A stretch of DNA of 64,000 nt from Chloroflexota bacterium (GCA_028287745.1 JAQBPB010000026.1:1-64000); one strand, 5' to 3'; positions 47,175 through 57,395 are shown, counted from the stretch's first letter. The notes: generated by a model from the sequence alone, not told the origin. Translations and numbers: made by a program.

Positions 47175-48212
47175 ATGGCTCGCCCTGGTGACCGGTCGAA
47201 ACGGCCGCCGACCATGACCGATGTCGCGCGCATGGTCGGGGTCTCACAGACTACTGTATCTTTTGTCCTGAATAACGTAGCCGGGTCCAACATATCGGAG
47301 GAAACCCGCGAACGAGTCCTGGAAGCGGTAAAAAAGCTCTCTTACCGGCCAAACGCGGCCGCGAAAGTTTTGCGAACGAGCAAATCGCATACGATTGGCT
47401 TCATTACGGATGACATCGCCACCACGCCCTTTGCCGGTAATATTATCAAGGGTGCCCAGGATATGGCCTGGTCCAATGATAAGCTGCTGATGATAATTAA
47501 CACCAGCAACAACCCGGAAATTGCTGAAGCGGCGATTGAAATGATGCTGGAACGGCAGGTCGAAGCGATAATGTATGCCACCTGGCGGCATATGATCGTT
47601 GAACCGCCACCCAACCTCTACGAAGTACCGGCGGTACTGCTTGACTGCTTTTGTGCCGACCGTTCTTTACCTTCAGTCGTGCCGGACGAAGTGGGCGGCG
47701 GCAGGACCGCCACCGAGGTTCTTTTAAGGGAAGGGCACCGCCGGGTAGGTTATATTACGCTCGCCTACCGCCCTGAAATGCAGGCTTTTGTCAGGTTGGA
47801 AGGGTACAAAACGGCCCTGGCTTCTTACGGCATCCCTTTCGACCCGGCCCTGGTCAGGACCGGCACCAGCACCGCCGTGGGCGGCTATTCGGAAACTTTA
47901 GAGTTAATGAAATTGCCCGACCCACCAACTGCTATCTTTTGCGCCAATGACCGGACGGCAATGGGCGCTTACGACGCACTGAAAGAACTGGGTCTTTCCA
48001 TTCCCAGGGATGTAGCCGTAATTGGCTTTGATAACCAGGAAATTATTTCAGCTTTCCTGCGTCCGGGGCTGTCAACCCTGGCCTTGTCGCACTACCAGAT
48101 GGGGCAGTGGGCCGTAGAATATTTACTATCTCACCGGGGGACTCAAGAAATTAGCGAGCCGCCCGAACAAAAGACTATCGAGTGCCCGGTAGTCATGCGT
48201 GAGTCGGTCTGA
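47175..48212 (+). CDS. LacI-family transcriptional regulator
   Basis: TMTDVARMVGVSQTTVSFVLNNVAG HTH; ATG at 47175. Confidence 0.93.
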   Translation: MARPGDRSKRPPTMTDVARMVGVSQTTVSFVLNNVAGSNISEETRERVLEAVKKLSYRPNAAAKVLRTSKSHTIGFITDDIATTPFAGNIIKGAQDMAWSNDKLLMIINTSNNPEIAEAAIEMMLERQVEAIMYATWRHMIVEPPPNLYEVPAVLLDCFCADRSLPSVVPDEVGGGRTATEVLLREGHRRVGYITLAYRPEMQAFVRLEGYKTALASYGIPFDPALVRTGTSTAVGGYSETLELMKLPDPPTAIFCANDRTAMGAYDALKELGLSIPRDVAVIGFDNQEIISAFLRPGLSTLALSHYQMGQWAVEYLLSHRGTQEISEPPEQKTIECPVVMRESV

Positions 48213-48290
48213 AATTCAGGCCATTGAAATTTCGCTTACCGGTTACTCTGCCGGATTAGTGGCAGGCCGCCGGTTTCCTACAAACCCGCA

Positions 48291-48327
48291 CCGGTTCTTA
48301 ACCAGGTCCGCCTGGCATAAGAACCGG
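48291..48327 (+). terminator. hairpin between lacI-like and SBP genes
   Basis: Perfect 10-bp stem CCGGTTCTTA / TAAGAACCGG. Confidence 0.5.
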
Positions 48328-48477
48328 ATAACTGTTTAACAGGAAATCCAACAATTCAATACGGTTAAAGCTTTACCTTCCATAGAAGTAAATTTGCCAC
48401 TGGCATTTTTACTAAGGAATGTACAGGTATTACTTTTTGTTGCTTTCAATCAAGGTGGATAAGGAGAACTAAAAGAC

Positions 48478-49989
48478 ATGGATACCAACAATAACTCAAA
48501 GGGTTACAGTCGGCGCAATTTTTTACGAATTGCCGGGGCAGGAGCAACCCTGGCGACCCTTGGCGCTTGTGGTGATGCTGCTACCGCTACCCCCACCGCC
48601 AAAGTGGCTGCCACTACAGCCAGCAGCGGAGCTACCGGGCAAACTACGACCGCCGCGTCTACGGTTATTAGCGCTCCGGCCGTAATTAAGTCGGAAGGTG
48701 AAACCCTCAAGATTGCCCTGTACGGGTCGCGGGAAAGTGCGGCTACCCGGGCGGCGATTGTGGACCCGTTCGTCAAGAAATTCCCAGGCGCCAAAGTTGA
48801 ATATATTCCTATTCAGGCAATTGACTGGAGTGACTTCTTTACCAAAGTACTCGCTATGAAGGCTGCGGGGAATACCCCCGACCTGACTATCGTAGCTACC
48901 GAAGGCACCCAAATTTTTGCCGGTAAGGGTCTGGCCGTACCGCTGGATGACTATGTTAAACGGGACAAGGCCGAACTGGCCAGTTACTTTAAGGATGTAC
49001 ACCCTTCGCTGGTGGAAGCTATGATGTACGAAGGCAGCCTGTATGAGCTGCCCAGCGAATTCAACGCGGCCAACATGTTTATTAACACCAAGGTCCTGGG
49101 CGAGGCCGGGTTCAGTGACATCAGTTCCGATTGGACCAGGGACCAGTTTTACGAGATCGCCAAGAAGGTCACCAAGAAAGACGCCAGCGGACAGCCGCAG
49201 GTCTTCGGTTACCAGTGGATCAACCGCCTGTGGGGCGGCTGGTTGCCCTGGATGTTCGTCAACGGCGGCAACCTCATGACCGAGGAACGGGCCCCGGGCG
49301 GGCAGTGGCTCTGGGAAACTTTCTACAAGGATGACCCGGCCGCGAAAAACCGGGGTGGCGGCTGGCGCTGGTTACAGCCCAAGGCAAACGACCCGGCGAA
49401 CCTGGAAGCCCTTAATTTTGTGCACCAGCTGACCAAAGAAGGCATCGCGCCCGTACCGGAACTGGGCGGCGGCGATACCCTCCAGGGATTCTTTGCCAGC
49501 AACAAGGTTGCTATGACTATCGCGGGTGGTTTCTGGGCCGGTGGTCTGAAGAACGCCGGTATGGCAAACACGGCCTTTGATGTCCGGATGTTCCCGAAAT
49601 GGAAGTCGCAGCGCCACCAGTTCGGGGCCGTGGGTTATGTCTTAATGAAAGATGCCAAGAACAAGGACCTGGCCTGGGAGTTCCTGAAACACGCCGTGAC
49701 GATTGAAAGCGCCCAGATTTATCTTAAAGGGAATATCTCGACCCCGGCCCGCCGTTCATTACTAAATGCCGAGCGCTACTCCGTCACCGGGCCGAAGAAC
49801 TGGCAGGTCTTCTACGACACGATGGAAAAGAACCCGGATACGGCTCCTATCCCGGCCCCGGCGGAAGCGAACCAGATGACCACGATTTTTACCAAGTATA
49901 CCGGCCTGGCAATGGCTTCCGAAATGCCGACTAAAGCAGCCCTGGATGCCATGCAGAAGGACCTGGAGGCGGTTTTCGCTAAAAAGTAA
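48478..49989 (+). CDS. sugar ABC transporter substrate-binding protein with Tat-like lipoprotein signal
   Basis: SRRNFLRIAGAGATLATLGACG; SBP_bac_1 pattern. Confidence 0.9.
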   Translation: MDTNNNSKGYSRRNFLRIAGAGATLATLGACGDAATATPTAKVAATTASSGATGQTTTAASTVISAPAVIKSEGETLKIALYGSRESAATRAAIVDPFVKKFPGAKVEYIPIQAIDWSDFFTKVLAMKAAGNTPDLTIVATEGTQIFAGKGLAVPLDDYVKRDKAELASYFKDVHPSLVEAMMYEGSLYELPSEFNAANMFINTKVLGEAGFSDISSDWTRDQFYEIAKKVTKKDASGQPQVFGYQWINRLWGGWLPWMFVNGGNLMTEERAPGGQWLWETFYKDDPAAKNRGGGWRWLQPKANDPANLEALNFVHQLTKEGIAPVPELGGGDTLQGFFASNKVAMTIAGGFWAGGLKNAGMANTAFDVRMFPKWKSQRHQFGAVGYVLMKDAKNKDLAWEFLKHAVTIESAQIYLKGNISTPARRSLLNAERYSVTGPKNWQVFYDTMEKNPDTAPIPAPAEANQMTTIFTKYTGLAMASEMPTKAALDAMQKDLEAVFAKK

Positions 49990-50004
49990 ACTTTAACGTG
50001 AAGG

Positions 50005-50035
50005 CGGTCCCGGCAGTCAGCGATTGCCGGGACCG
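50005..50035 (+). promoter_or_regulatory. intercistronic hairpin between SBP and permease genes
   Basis: Perfect 11-bp stem CGGTCCCGGCA / TGCCGGGACCG. Confidence 0.65.
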
Positions 50036-50062
50036 GTTCACCGCTTCTAGTGGAGAAGTTTC

Positions 50063-51016
50063 ATGCAAGTAGCTAAACCAACCGGTCCCGGCCTGTTGAA
50101 AAGACCTTACAACTGGATACAGGAAGATAGTCTGGCCGGAATGGCCCGCCGCAAGGCTTTGATGGGCTATATTTTCCTGGTTCCAACTATGTTCGGCCTG
50201 ATGGTCTTTACCGTAGGGCCGGTATTTGTTTCTTTTGCCCTGAGCCTGTTTTCCTGGAACGTAATTGACCCGCCGGAGTTTATCGGCGTGGAAAACTACA
50301 GCCGCCTCCTGAAGGACGAGGTGGTAATCACCAGCTTCAGTAATACCGCCATTTTTGTATTTCTGACTGTCAGCTTGCAGATGACGCTGGCCCTCCTGCT
50401 GGCGCTGGCTATCCAACAAAAAATCGCCCGCTGGCTGCGCTATACCTATAGGACAGCCTTCTTTATCCCGCTTTTGACATCATCGGCAGCTATTGCGATT
50501 GTAATGGCCTACATGTTTAACAAGGATTTCGGCCCAATCAATTACTACCTGGGAATGGTGGGAATACCACGCGTTTCATGGCTTAGTTCGTCACAGGTGG
50601 TATTGATAACGATTGTACTGACCTATGTCTGGCAGCACCTGGGCTTTACCCTGATAGTCTTTACCGGCGGACTGGGTAACATGTCCAAGGATGTCCAGGA
50701 GGCCGCCGATGTAGATGGCGCTTCGGGCCTGCGGCGCCTGTGGCATATTACTTTGCCGATGCTCAGCCCGACTATTTTGTTCGCGGCGGTAGTAGGCGTG
50801 ATTAGCGCTTTACAAATTTTCGACCAGCCCTATGTGCTAACGCGTGGCGGGCCTGGCGACTCCAGCCGCACGGTTGTAATGGTGATTTTTGAGGCAGCTT
50901 TCAAGAATTTACAAATCGGCTATGGCTCGGCTATCGCAGTTATTTTATTCCTGGTGATATTGCTTGTTACAGCCTTCCAGTTCTGGCTCAGCAAGCGCTG
51001 GGTTTTCTATCAGTAA
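50063..51016 (+). CDS. sugar ABC transporter permease
   Basis: EAADVDGASGLRRLWHITLPMLSPT signature. Confidence 0.92.
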   Translation: MQVAKPTGPGLLKRPYNWIQEDSLAGMARRKALMGYIFLVPTMFGLMVFTVGPVFVSFALSLFSWNVIDPPEFIGVENYSRLLKDEVVITSFSNTAIFVFLTVSLQMTLALLLALAIQQKIARWLRYTYRTAFFIPLLTSSAAIAIVMAYMFNKDFGPINYYLGMVGIPRVSWLSSSQVVLITIVLTYVWQHLGFTLIVFTGGLGNMSKDVQEAADVDGASGLRRLWHITLPMLSPTILFAAVVGVISALQIFDQPYVLTRGGPGDSSRTVVMVIFEAAFKNLQIGYGSAIAVILFLVILLVTAFQFWLSKRWVFYQ

Positions 51017-51046
51017 TTAGCATATCCCGGAGGGTTAATAAATACT

Positions 51047-51931
51047 ATGAAGTCCCAAAATGTACTTGAGCTACCGGCCAGGCCCTTTAGCCGGGTAGTC
51101 CAGCGAGTGCAATACCGTTTCTGGTTCTGGCTAGGGATGCTGCTTGTGACCATAATGGCTATAATTACGGTAGCCCCGGTGATCTGGGCGCTCTCTACTT
51201 CGCTGCGTACACCAGGCCAGTCTTTTACACTCCCGCCAAAATGGCTTCCGCTTGACCCGGACTTTAAGAACTATGCCGATGTCTTTGTCAAAATACCGCT
51301 GGCTACCTATCTAATGAATAGCGCGGTAATAACCGTCAGTATCGTGCTGGGCCAACTGGTGACCGCGTCGCTGGCAGGGTATGCCTTTGGCCGCCTGAAG
51401 TTTCCGGGCCGGAACATGATTTTCAGCCTGATTATGGCAACCATGATGATTCCGCTACAGGCTACGATTATCCCGGTCTTCGTACTGATAAGCCGGCTCA
51501 ACCTGGCGGACACTCACGCCTCGCTTATAATTCCCGCCTGGGCGACCGCTTTCGGCACTTTTCTCATGCGCCAGTATTTTATGCAGATTCCCAATGAATT
51601 CGAGGAAGCGGCCGTAATTGACGGCGCTACCAATGTGCAGGTCTTTTCCAAAATCTACCTGCCCCTGGCTGCACCGGGTTTAGCTATCCTGGCGGTGTTG
51701 TCTTTCAACACGCACTGGAACGAGTTCTTCCGGCCGCTTATCTTCCTGACCACTAACGATAACTTTACGCTCCCGCTTGGTCTGGTAACTCTGTTTGGCT
51801 ACCTGGGCACCGGCAGCGTGTCGGTGGTAATGGCCGGAGTGATTCTTTCGCTTATTCCGGTGCTGCTGGTTTATATTGTTGGACAGCGTTATCTGATAGA
51901 AGGTATCGCGATGGGCGGCGTAAAGGGGTAA
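51047..51931 (+). CDS. sugar ABC transporter permease
   Basis: EAAVIDGATNVQVFSKIYLPLAAPG signature. Confidence 0.92.
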   Translation: MKSQNVLELPARPFSRVVQRVQYRFWFWLGMLLVTIMAIITVAPVIWALSTSLRTPGQSFTLPPKWLPLDPDFKNYADVFVKIPLATYLMNSAVITVSIVLGQLVTASLAGYAFGRLKFPGRNMIFSLIMATMMIPLQATIIPVFVLISRLNLADTHASLIIPAWATAFGTFLMRQYFMQIPNEFEEAAVIDGATNVQVFSKIYLPLAAPGLAILAVLSFNTHWNEFFRPLIFLTTNDNFTLPLGLVTLFGYLGTGSVSVVMAGVILSLIPVLLVYIVGQRYLIEGIAMGGVKG

Positions 51932-51981
51932 GGCTCCACGCCGCGTTTCTTTAATAATTATCGCTTAATTCATAAGGTGAT

Positions 51982-52000
51982 TGGCCGGTGGTACCGGCCA
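51982..52000 (+). promoter_or_regulatory. small intercistronic hairpin
   Basis: TGGCCGGT-GGT-ACCGGCCA. Confidence 0.45.
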
Positions 52001-52078
52001 GCAATAGCCCTGGGAAGAAATTTCCCCGCAGGCCGGGTTTTTGCGCCAATCGCCGGAATATAATAGAAAAGGTAAACC

Positions 52079-53599
52079 ATGAACCAATCAAATGCGGCCC
52101 AACTAACCGAGGGCCAGGCCGTTATTGATGCCAACAAATTGCTAAAAGAAAAAATGGACCGCGACCCGCACCGGCCAGTTTATCATTTTTTGCCTGCCAC
52201 AAACTGGATGAACGACCCGAACGGGGCCTGCCAATGGAATGGGGAATACCACATTTTTTACCAGTACAATCCTAACGGTGGCTTCTGGGGCACCATGCAC
52301 TGGGGCCACGCTTCCAGTCAGGATTTAATCCACTGGACCGACCTGCCGGTAGCCCTGGCACCCGACCCGGGAACAGTTGATGAATACGGGGTTTTCTCTG
52401 GTTGTATGGCGATCAACAACGGAGTGCCTACCATTGTTTATACGGGTGTACGGATGAACCCCGAAACAGGAAAACGAGTCCAATTACCGTGTATCGCCAC
52501 TTCGCAGGATAATATGCGGACCTGGCAGAAACACCCTGGCAACCCCGTTATAGCCACCCCGCCGGAAGGCCTGGATGTAACCGGCTTTCGCGACCACGCG
52601 GTCTGGCAAGAGGACGGTTACTGGTATATGGTGGTAGGGTCCGGAGTCACTGATGAGGGTGGCGCAATCTTTCTTTACCGGTCCAAAGACCTGATTAACT
52701 GGGAATATATGAACCCGCTGTTCAGAGGTACAGTCGAAGAAACCGGGGTAATGTGGGAATGCCCCGATTTTTTCCCGCTGGGCAACAAATATGTTCTTAT
52801 TATGTCAATCTTACCGACCAAAGACACCATCTATTACATCGGGTCGTATGACCGCGAAAAACATGTTTTCATTCCGGAGCAGAAGGGCATCCTGGACGGC
52901 GGCGGAATATATTACGCGCCGCAGTCGTTCCTGGATGAGCAAGGACGCCGGATTATCTGGGGCTGGTTGCAGGAAGGCCGCAGCGTGCCAACCCATACCG
53001 AAGCCGGGTGGGCCGGGGTAATGTCCGCCCCACGCATACTGTTCTTACACCCGGACGGCAGCCTGGGCGTCAAGCCGGTTCCGGAACTGGAAGCTTTGCG
53101 CAGCGAACACCGGCAGCTTGAGCAGGCCATCCAGACTACCGGCAACCCGGCGGATGTCCCGCTGTTCAATAGTCCGGTAAGTGGAAACTGGGAACTTAGC
53201 CTGCAAGTTGACCCGAGAAAGGCGGCACAGTTCGGGTTGCGGTTAAATTACTCGGAAGGTGAGGAAACGGTTATCAGGTATAACACCGAAACCGGACGGT
53301 TGGAGATAGACCGGACTGCCTCCAGTCACAATACAAGCGACCAGCACGATGTCCGGGGCGAAGCCTGCAAGCTGGATGATAACGGCCAGTTGAATTTGCG
53401 GGTTTTCCTGGACCGCTCTGAAATTGAGATTTACGCCAACGACCGGATTGGCCTTTCCAGCCGCATCTATCCGACCGACCCAACCAGTCTTAGCCTGAGC
53501 GTATTTTCAGTTGGAGGCAGCGCAACAGTACTAAAAGGCGAGTTCTGGGAAATGGAGTCGTGCTGGAAGGGTCCGCGAGAATTCTGGACGCAGCAGTAA
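52079..53599 (+). CDS. GH32-family beta-fructosidase-like protein
   Basis: NWMNDPNG, GFRDH, MWECPDFF with canonical Glu. Confidence 0.92.
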   Translation: MNQSNAAQLTEGQAVIDANKLLKEKMDRDPHRPVYHFLPATNWMNDPNGACQWNGEYHIFYQYNPNGGFWGTMHWGHASSQDLIHWTDLPVALAPDPGTVDEYGVFSGCMAINNGVPTIVYTGVRMNPETGKRVQLPCIATSQDNMRTWQKHPGNPVIATPPEGLDVTGFRDHAVWQEDGYWYMVVGSGVTDEGGAIFLYRSKDLINWEYMNPLFRGTVEETGVMWECPDFFPLGNKYVLIMSILPTKDTIYYIGSYDREKHVFIPEQKGILDGGGIYYAPQSFLDEQGRRIIWGWLQEGRSVPTHTEAGWAGVMSAPRILFLHPDGSLGVKPVPELEALRSEHRQLEQAIQTTGNPADVPLFNSPVSGNWELSLQVDPRKAAQFGLRLNYSEGEETVIRYNTETGRLEIDRTASSHNTSDQHDVRGEACKLDDNGQLNLRVFLDRSEIEIYANDRIGLSSRIYPTDPTSLSLSVFSVGGSATVLKGEFWEMESCWKGPREFWTQQ

Positions 53600-53684
53600 G
53601 CCAGCCAGCCGCAAATCGGGACGTAACGTGGCATTATTGTAGCTGGTTCATTTAACCAGCCCTGTGAAGACAAAGAGGTCAAAT

Positions 53685-55097
53685 ATGGCACTTTTTTTTA
53701 AGCCCAGCGACGGCTGGGCCGGTGACTTCATCCCGTTTTACTGGCAAGGTGACTACCATCTCTTTTATCTGAAAGATTACCGGAACGCCGACACCAACGG
53801 CCAGGGTACGCCCTGGTTTCACCTGGTAACCCGCGACTTCGTTAATTTTGAGGATTGGGGAGAGGCTATACCGCGCGGGCCGGAAGAATCGCACGATTTA
53901 TGGATCTATACCGGCTGTGTCATGGAACACAACGGAATTTTTCATATTTTCTACACCGGCCACAATAAGAATTACCTGAAAATCGGCAAGCCGCAACAGG
54001 TAATTTTACATGCGACCAGTCCCGATTTGCGCACCTGGCATAAAGACCCTGACTTTTCAATTTTCGCGCCGGTTGAACAGGGCTACGAGTTCAATGACTG
54101 GCGCGACCCTTTCGTGTTCTGGAGCGAAGAGGACCAGGCCTGGTTGATGCTGCTGGCCGCCCGTAAGAGCAGCGGCCCCGACCGCAACCGGGGCCTTGTG
54201 GCCTGTTTGACCAGCCCGGACCTTCAAAAATGGTCCATAACTACACCGTTCTGGGAACCGGACCTGTACTTCACGCACGAGTGCCCGGATGTGTTTAAGA
54301 TTAGGGAGTGGTGGTACCTGGTATGGTCGGAATTCAGCGACCGGAAGGTGACCCGCTACCGCATGAGCCGCAGCCTGAAAGGGCCCTGGCTAAAACCGGC
54401 CGATGACGCGTTCGATACCAGGGCTTTCTATGCCGCAAAAACCGGCAGCGATGGGCAGCGCCGTTTCGCCTTCGGCTGGCTGGCCTCGCGCCAGGGCGAA
54501 ACCGACACCGGGGAATGGCAGTGGGGCGGTGACCTGGTGGTCCATGAAATTACCCCGCGCCCGGACGGTACGCTGGCGGTGCGCGTGCCGGAAACAGTGC
54601 TTGAACAGTTCAACCGGCCAATCGAACTGGTACCACAACCGGTGCTTGGAACCTGGCAAAGTGAAGATAGTTGCCTGGTAACCAGCGCCGAGGCCAGGTT
54701 TAGCGCCCTGCTTTTAGCAGATATGCCCGGGGAATGCCTGGTTGAAGCAACCGTACAATTTTCACCGGGCACCGCCGCCTGCGGAGTACTTTTGCGGGCT
54801 TCGGGCGAGCTAAACCAATATTACCAGGTGCGGTTGGAACCGGCCGCTCAGAGGATTGTGGTAGACCTTTGGCCGCGTCCCGGTGACAAACCGTTCGTTT
54901 TCGAACGCCCTTTGGCGCTACAACCTGACCGCCCGGTCCGGTTGCGCTGCCTGACCAGCGGCACCAACCTGGTGGTTTACGTGGATGACGAAACGGCCCT
55001 TTCCTGCCGGATGTACGACCACCCGGCAGGCAGCGCCGGGCTGTTCGCGATAGAGGGTACGGTACAGTTTTCTCAGTTGGCGGTTCGGGCTATTTAG
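53685..55097 (+). CDS. GH32-like divergent glycosidase
   Basis: GWAGDFIPFYWQGDYHLFYL, NDWRDPFVFW and THECPDVFK; beta-sandwich C-terminal region. Confidence 0.8.
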   Translation: MALFFKPSDGWAGDFIPFYWQGDYHLFYLKDYRNADTNGQGTPWFHLVTRDFVNFEDWGEAIPRGPEESHDLWIYTGCVMEHNGIFHIFYTGHNKNYLKIGKPQQVILHATSPDLRTWHKDPDFSIFAPVEQGYEFNDWRDPFVFWSEEDQAWLMLLAARKSSGPDRNRGLVACLTSPDLQKWSITTPFWEPDLYFTHECPDVFKIREWWYLVWSEFSDRKVTRYRMSRSLKGPWLKPADDAFDTRAFYAAKTGSDGQRRFAFGWLASRQGETDTGEWQWGGDLVVHEITPRPDGTLAVRVPETVLEQFNRPIELVPQPVLGTWQSEDSCLVTSAEARFSALLLADMPGECLVEATVQFSPGTAACGVLLRASGELNQYYQVRLEPAAQRIVVDLWPRPGDKPFVFERPLALQPDRPVRLRCLTSGTNLVVYVDDETALSCRMYDHPAGSAGLFAIEGTVQFSQLAVRAI

Positions 55098-55127
55098 CGG
55101 CCCGCCAAAGTTACAGATTAAAACAAT

Positions 55128-55160
55128 GTCCGGTGGTGTATTTGTGCCGCCGGACTTTTT
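55128..55160 (+). terminator. rho-independent terminator closing the fructan locus
   Basis: GTCCGGTGG..CCGCCGGAC followed by TTTTTATT. Confidence 0.8.
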
Positions 55161-55261
55161 ATTACCCTTGAATTTTACTTATTTTGGTTAAATTGAAAAA
55201 ATGGTTTTAAAAGCTGGCACTTTTATATTCCCTGTTAGATATATACCTTGACAGGTATATA

Positions 55262-55612
55262 ATGCAGGAGTATATTCAAATTATGATCAAAACATTGAGC
55301 GCGCTTGCCGAGCCGCACCGTTTACATATTATGGAACTCCTGCAAAATGGGCCGCTTTCGGTAGGCGAAATTGTTGGTAAACTAGGCCTTCAGCAGCCGC
55401 AAGTATCCAAACACCTGCGGGTGCTGGTTGATGCTGACCTTGTTGAAGTGCAGCGGGACGCCCAGCGCCGGATCTACCGGCTGCGGTCACAGCCACTCAA
55501 AGAGCTGGACGGCTGGCTAGAGTCGTTCCGGCACATCTGGGAAGAACGCTACGACCGCCTGGATGAATACCTTCGCCAACTGCAAGAACATGAAACGAAC
55601 CCGACCCCATGA
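55262..55612 (+). CDS. ArsR-family transcriptional regulator
   Basis: LAEPHRLHIMELLQNGPLSVGEIVGKLGLQQPQVSKHLRVL. Confidence 0.92.
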   Translation: MQEYIQIMIKTLSALAEPHRLHIMELLQNGPLSVGEIVGKLGLQQPQVSKHLRVLVDADLVEVQRDAQRRIYRLRSQPLKELDGWLESFRHIWEERYDRLDEYLRQLQEHETNPTP

Positions 55613-55707
55613 ATAGTCCTACCTCAACATAGACCGTACCAGCACACTTTCAGGGGAAGCCGTGCCGGGTGGTCATTATATACGGTAAGTAAAGGAGAAT
55701 AATCACT

Positions 55708-56229
55708 ATGGCGGAAGATAAAGTAACTACCCAAGTCACACCGGACATGGAAAAGCAAGAACTCCTCGTAGAACGTACCTTTGATGCGCCCCGCGAACTT
55801 GTCTGGAAAGCCTGGACGGAACCTGAACGGCTGGCGGTCTGGTGGGGACCGAAAGACTGGAAGACTACGACTTACGAGATGGACGTAAAACCGGGAGGCG
55901 TCTGGCGCTACTGCATGCGCGGGCCGGACGGTATGGAGTCGTGCGGCAAAACAGTCTACCGTGAAATTGTCGAGCCGGAGCGGCTGGTTTACATCGATTT
56001 ATTTACCGATGCGGAAGGTAATGTGATGGAAGGTATGCCTACTTTACAGATAACGACGGAATTTACCGAGTACAACGGCAAGACCAGGATCACCAGTATC
56101 ACTAAATTCGCATCGACCGCCGACCTTGAGGCTATTATTGCGATGGGTGCAATCTATGGGATAACCGAAAACTGGGAGCGCCTGGCGGATTACCTGGCAG
56201 CACCTGAACTGGCAAGCTCCGAATCCTGA
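55708..56229 (+). CDS. SRPBCC/AHSA1 domain protein
   Basis: VERTFDAPRELVWKAWTEPERLAVWWGPKDW. Confidence 0.92.
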   Translation: MAEDKVTTQVTPDMEKQELLVERTFDAPRELVWKAWTEPERLAVWWGPKDWKTTTYEMDVKPGGVWRYCMRGPDGMESCGKTVYREIVEPERLVYIDLFTDAEGNVMEGMPTLQITTEFTEYNGKTRITSITKFASTADLEAIIAMGAIYGITENWERLADYLAAPELASSES

Positions 56230-56405
56230 TAATCCCGGCAGGTTCTAAGTTCAATGATTAACGCCGGTTAGTTTGTACAGCGGGTCAGGGAAACTGGATA
56301 TAATCCTGGAGAATATAGAAGGCAGTTTCCAGCCCGCTATACTCTATACATTCCGGCGGGAACCGGGGTAATAAGTAGAAGCAAGCAGTATAAGGGAGTA
56401 ACATT

Positions 56406-56876
56406 ATGTCTAAAATTAATTTAATCGCGGAACCAGGAAAACAAGAGATCATCATTACACGGGTGTTCAACGCGCCTCGCGAACTAGTATTCAAGACCTT
56501 TACCGACCCAGCGAGTATACCGAACTGGTGGGGGCCAGGATACCTTACGACCACAGTTGATCAGATGGAAGTTAAGTTTGGCGGAGTCTGGCGATACCTT
56601 CAACAAGAGCCGGACGGCAGTAAGTACGGGTTCAAAGGGGTGTACCACGACATTGTCGCACCCGAGCGGCTTGTCTACACCTTTGAATTTGAAGGTATGC
56701 CAGGCCATGTGATGCTTGAAACGGTGACGTTCGAAGAACAGGAAGGCAAGACCCTGTTGAAAGAAATTGCGGTCTTCCAGTCAGTAGAGGATCGCGATGG
56801 AATGCTCCAGTCGGGAATGGAATCAGGAGCAACCGAATCGATGGATCGCCTGGCTGAACTTGTAGAGAAAGCCTGA
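56406..56876 (+). CDS. SRPBCC/AHSA1 domain protein
   Basis: ITRVFNAPRELVFKTFTDPASIPNWWGPGYL. Confidence 0.92.
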   Translation: MSKINLIAEPGKQEIIITRVFNAPRELVFKTFTDPASIPNWWGPGYLTTTVDQMEVKFGGVWRYLQQEPDGSKYGFKGVYHDIVAPERLVYTFEFEGMPGHVMLETVTFEEQEGKTLLKEIAVFQSVEDRDGMLQSGMESGATESMDRLAELVEKA

Positions 56877-56948
56877 AGCGTTTGGGGTGCGGCCCTGCAA
56901 AAATCGAGACAATAGCGCAAAAAGGCAAACCACTATAACGAGGGATTT

Positions 56949-57395
56949 ATGAGATTTCATTCAACAATCCTGCTCGGCGGCAAGACCGCCACCGGTATTG
57001 AAGTCCCGGCGGAGGTAGTTACAGCCCTGGGGCCAGGCAAGCGGCCAGCCGTACGAGTTACCATCGGAGGATATTCCTATCGCAGTACTATCGCGCCGCT
57101 GGGCGGCAAGTTCATGCTCCCTATCAGTGCCGAGCATCGCCAGGCGGCCGGTGTCGCCGCCGGTGACGAGGTAGATATCGACATTGAACTTGATAATGAA
57201 CCGCGAGAGGTTATCGTGCCGCCCGACCTGACGGAAGCGCTCGACCGGGATGCGGAGGCCAGGAGCTTCTTCGAGGGGTTGTCCTATAGCAACAAGCTGC
57301 GCCACGTGCTGGCAATCGAGCAGGCCAAAACTGCCGAAACCCGCCAGCGGCGCATCGAAAAAGCGGTCAGCATGTTTCGAGCAGGCCAGTCTTGA
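56949..57395 (+). CDS. DUF1905/YdeI-type protein
   Basis: RFHSTILLGGKTATGIEVPAEVVTALGPGKRPAVRVTIGGYSYRSTI and C-terminal EGLSYSNKLRHVLAIEQAKTAETRQRRIEKAVSM. Confidence 0.8.
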   Translation: MRFHSTILLGGKTATGIEVPAEVVTALGPGKRPAVRVTIGGYSYRSTIAPLGGKFMLPISAEHRQAAGVAAGDEVDIDIELDNEPREVIVPPDLTEALDRDAEARSFFEGLSYSNKLRHVLAIEQAKTAETRQRRIEKAVSMFRAGQS

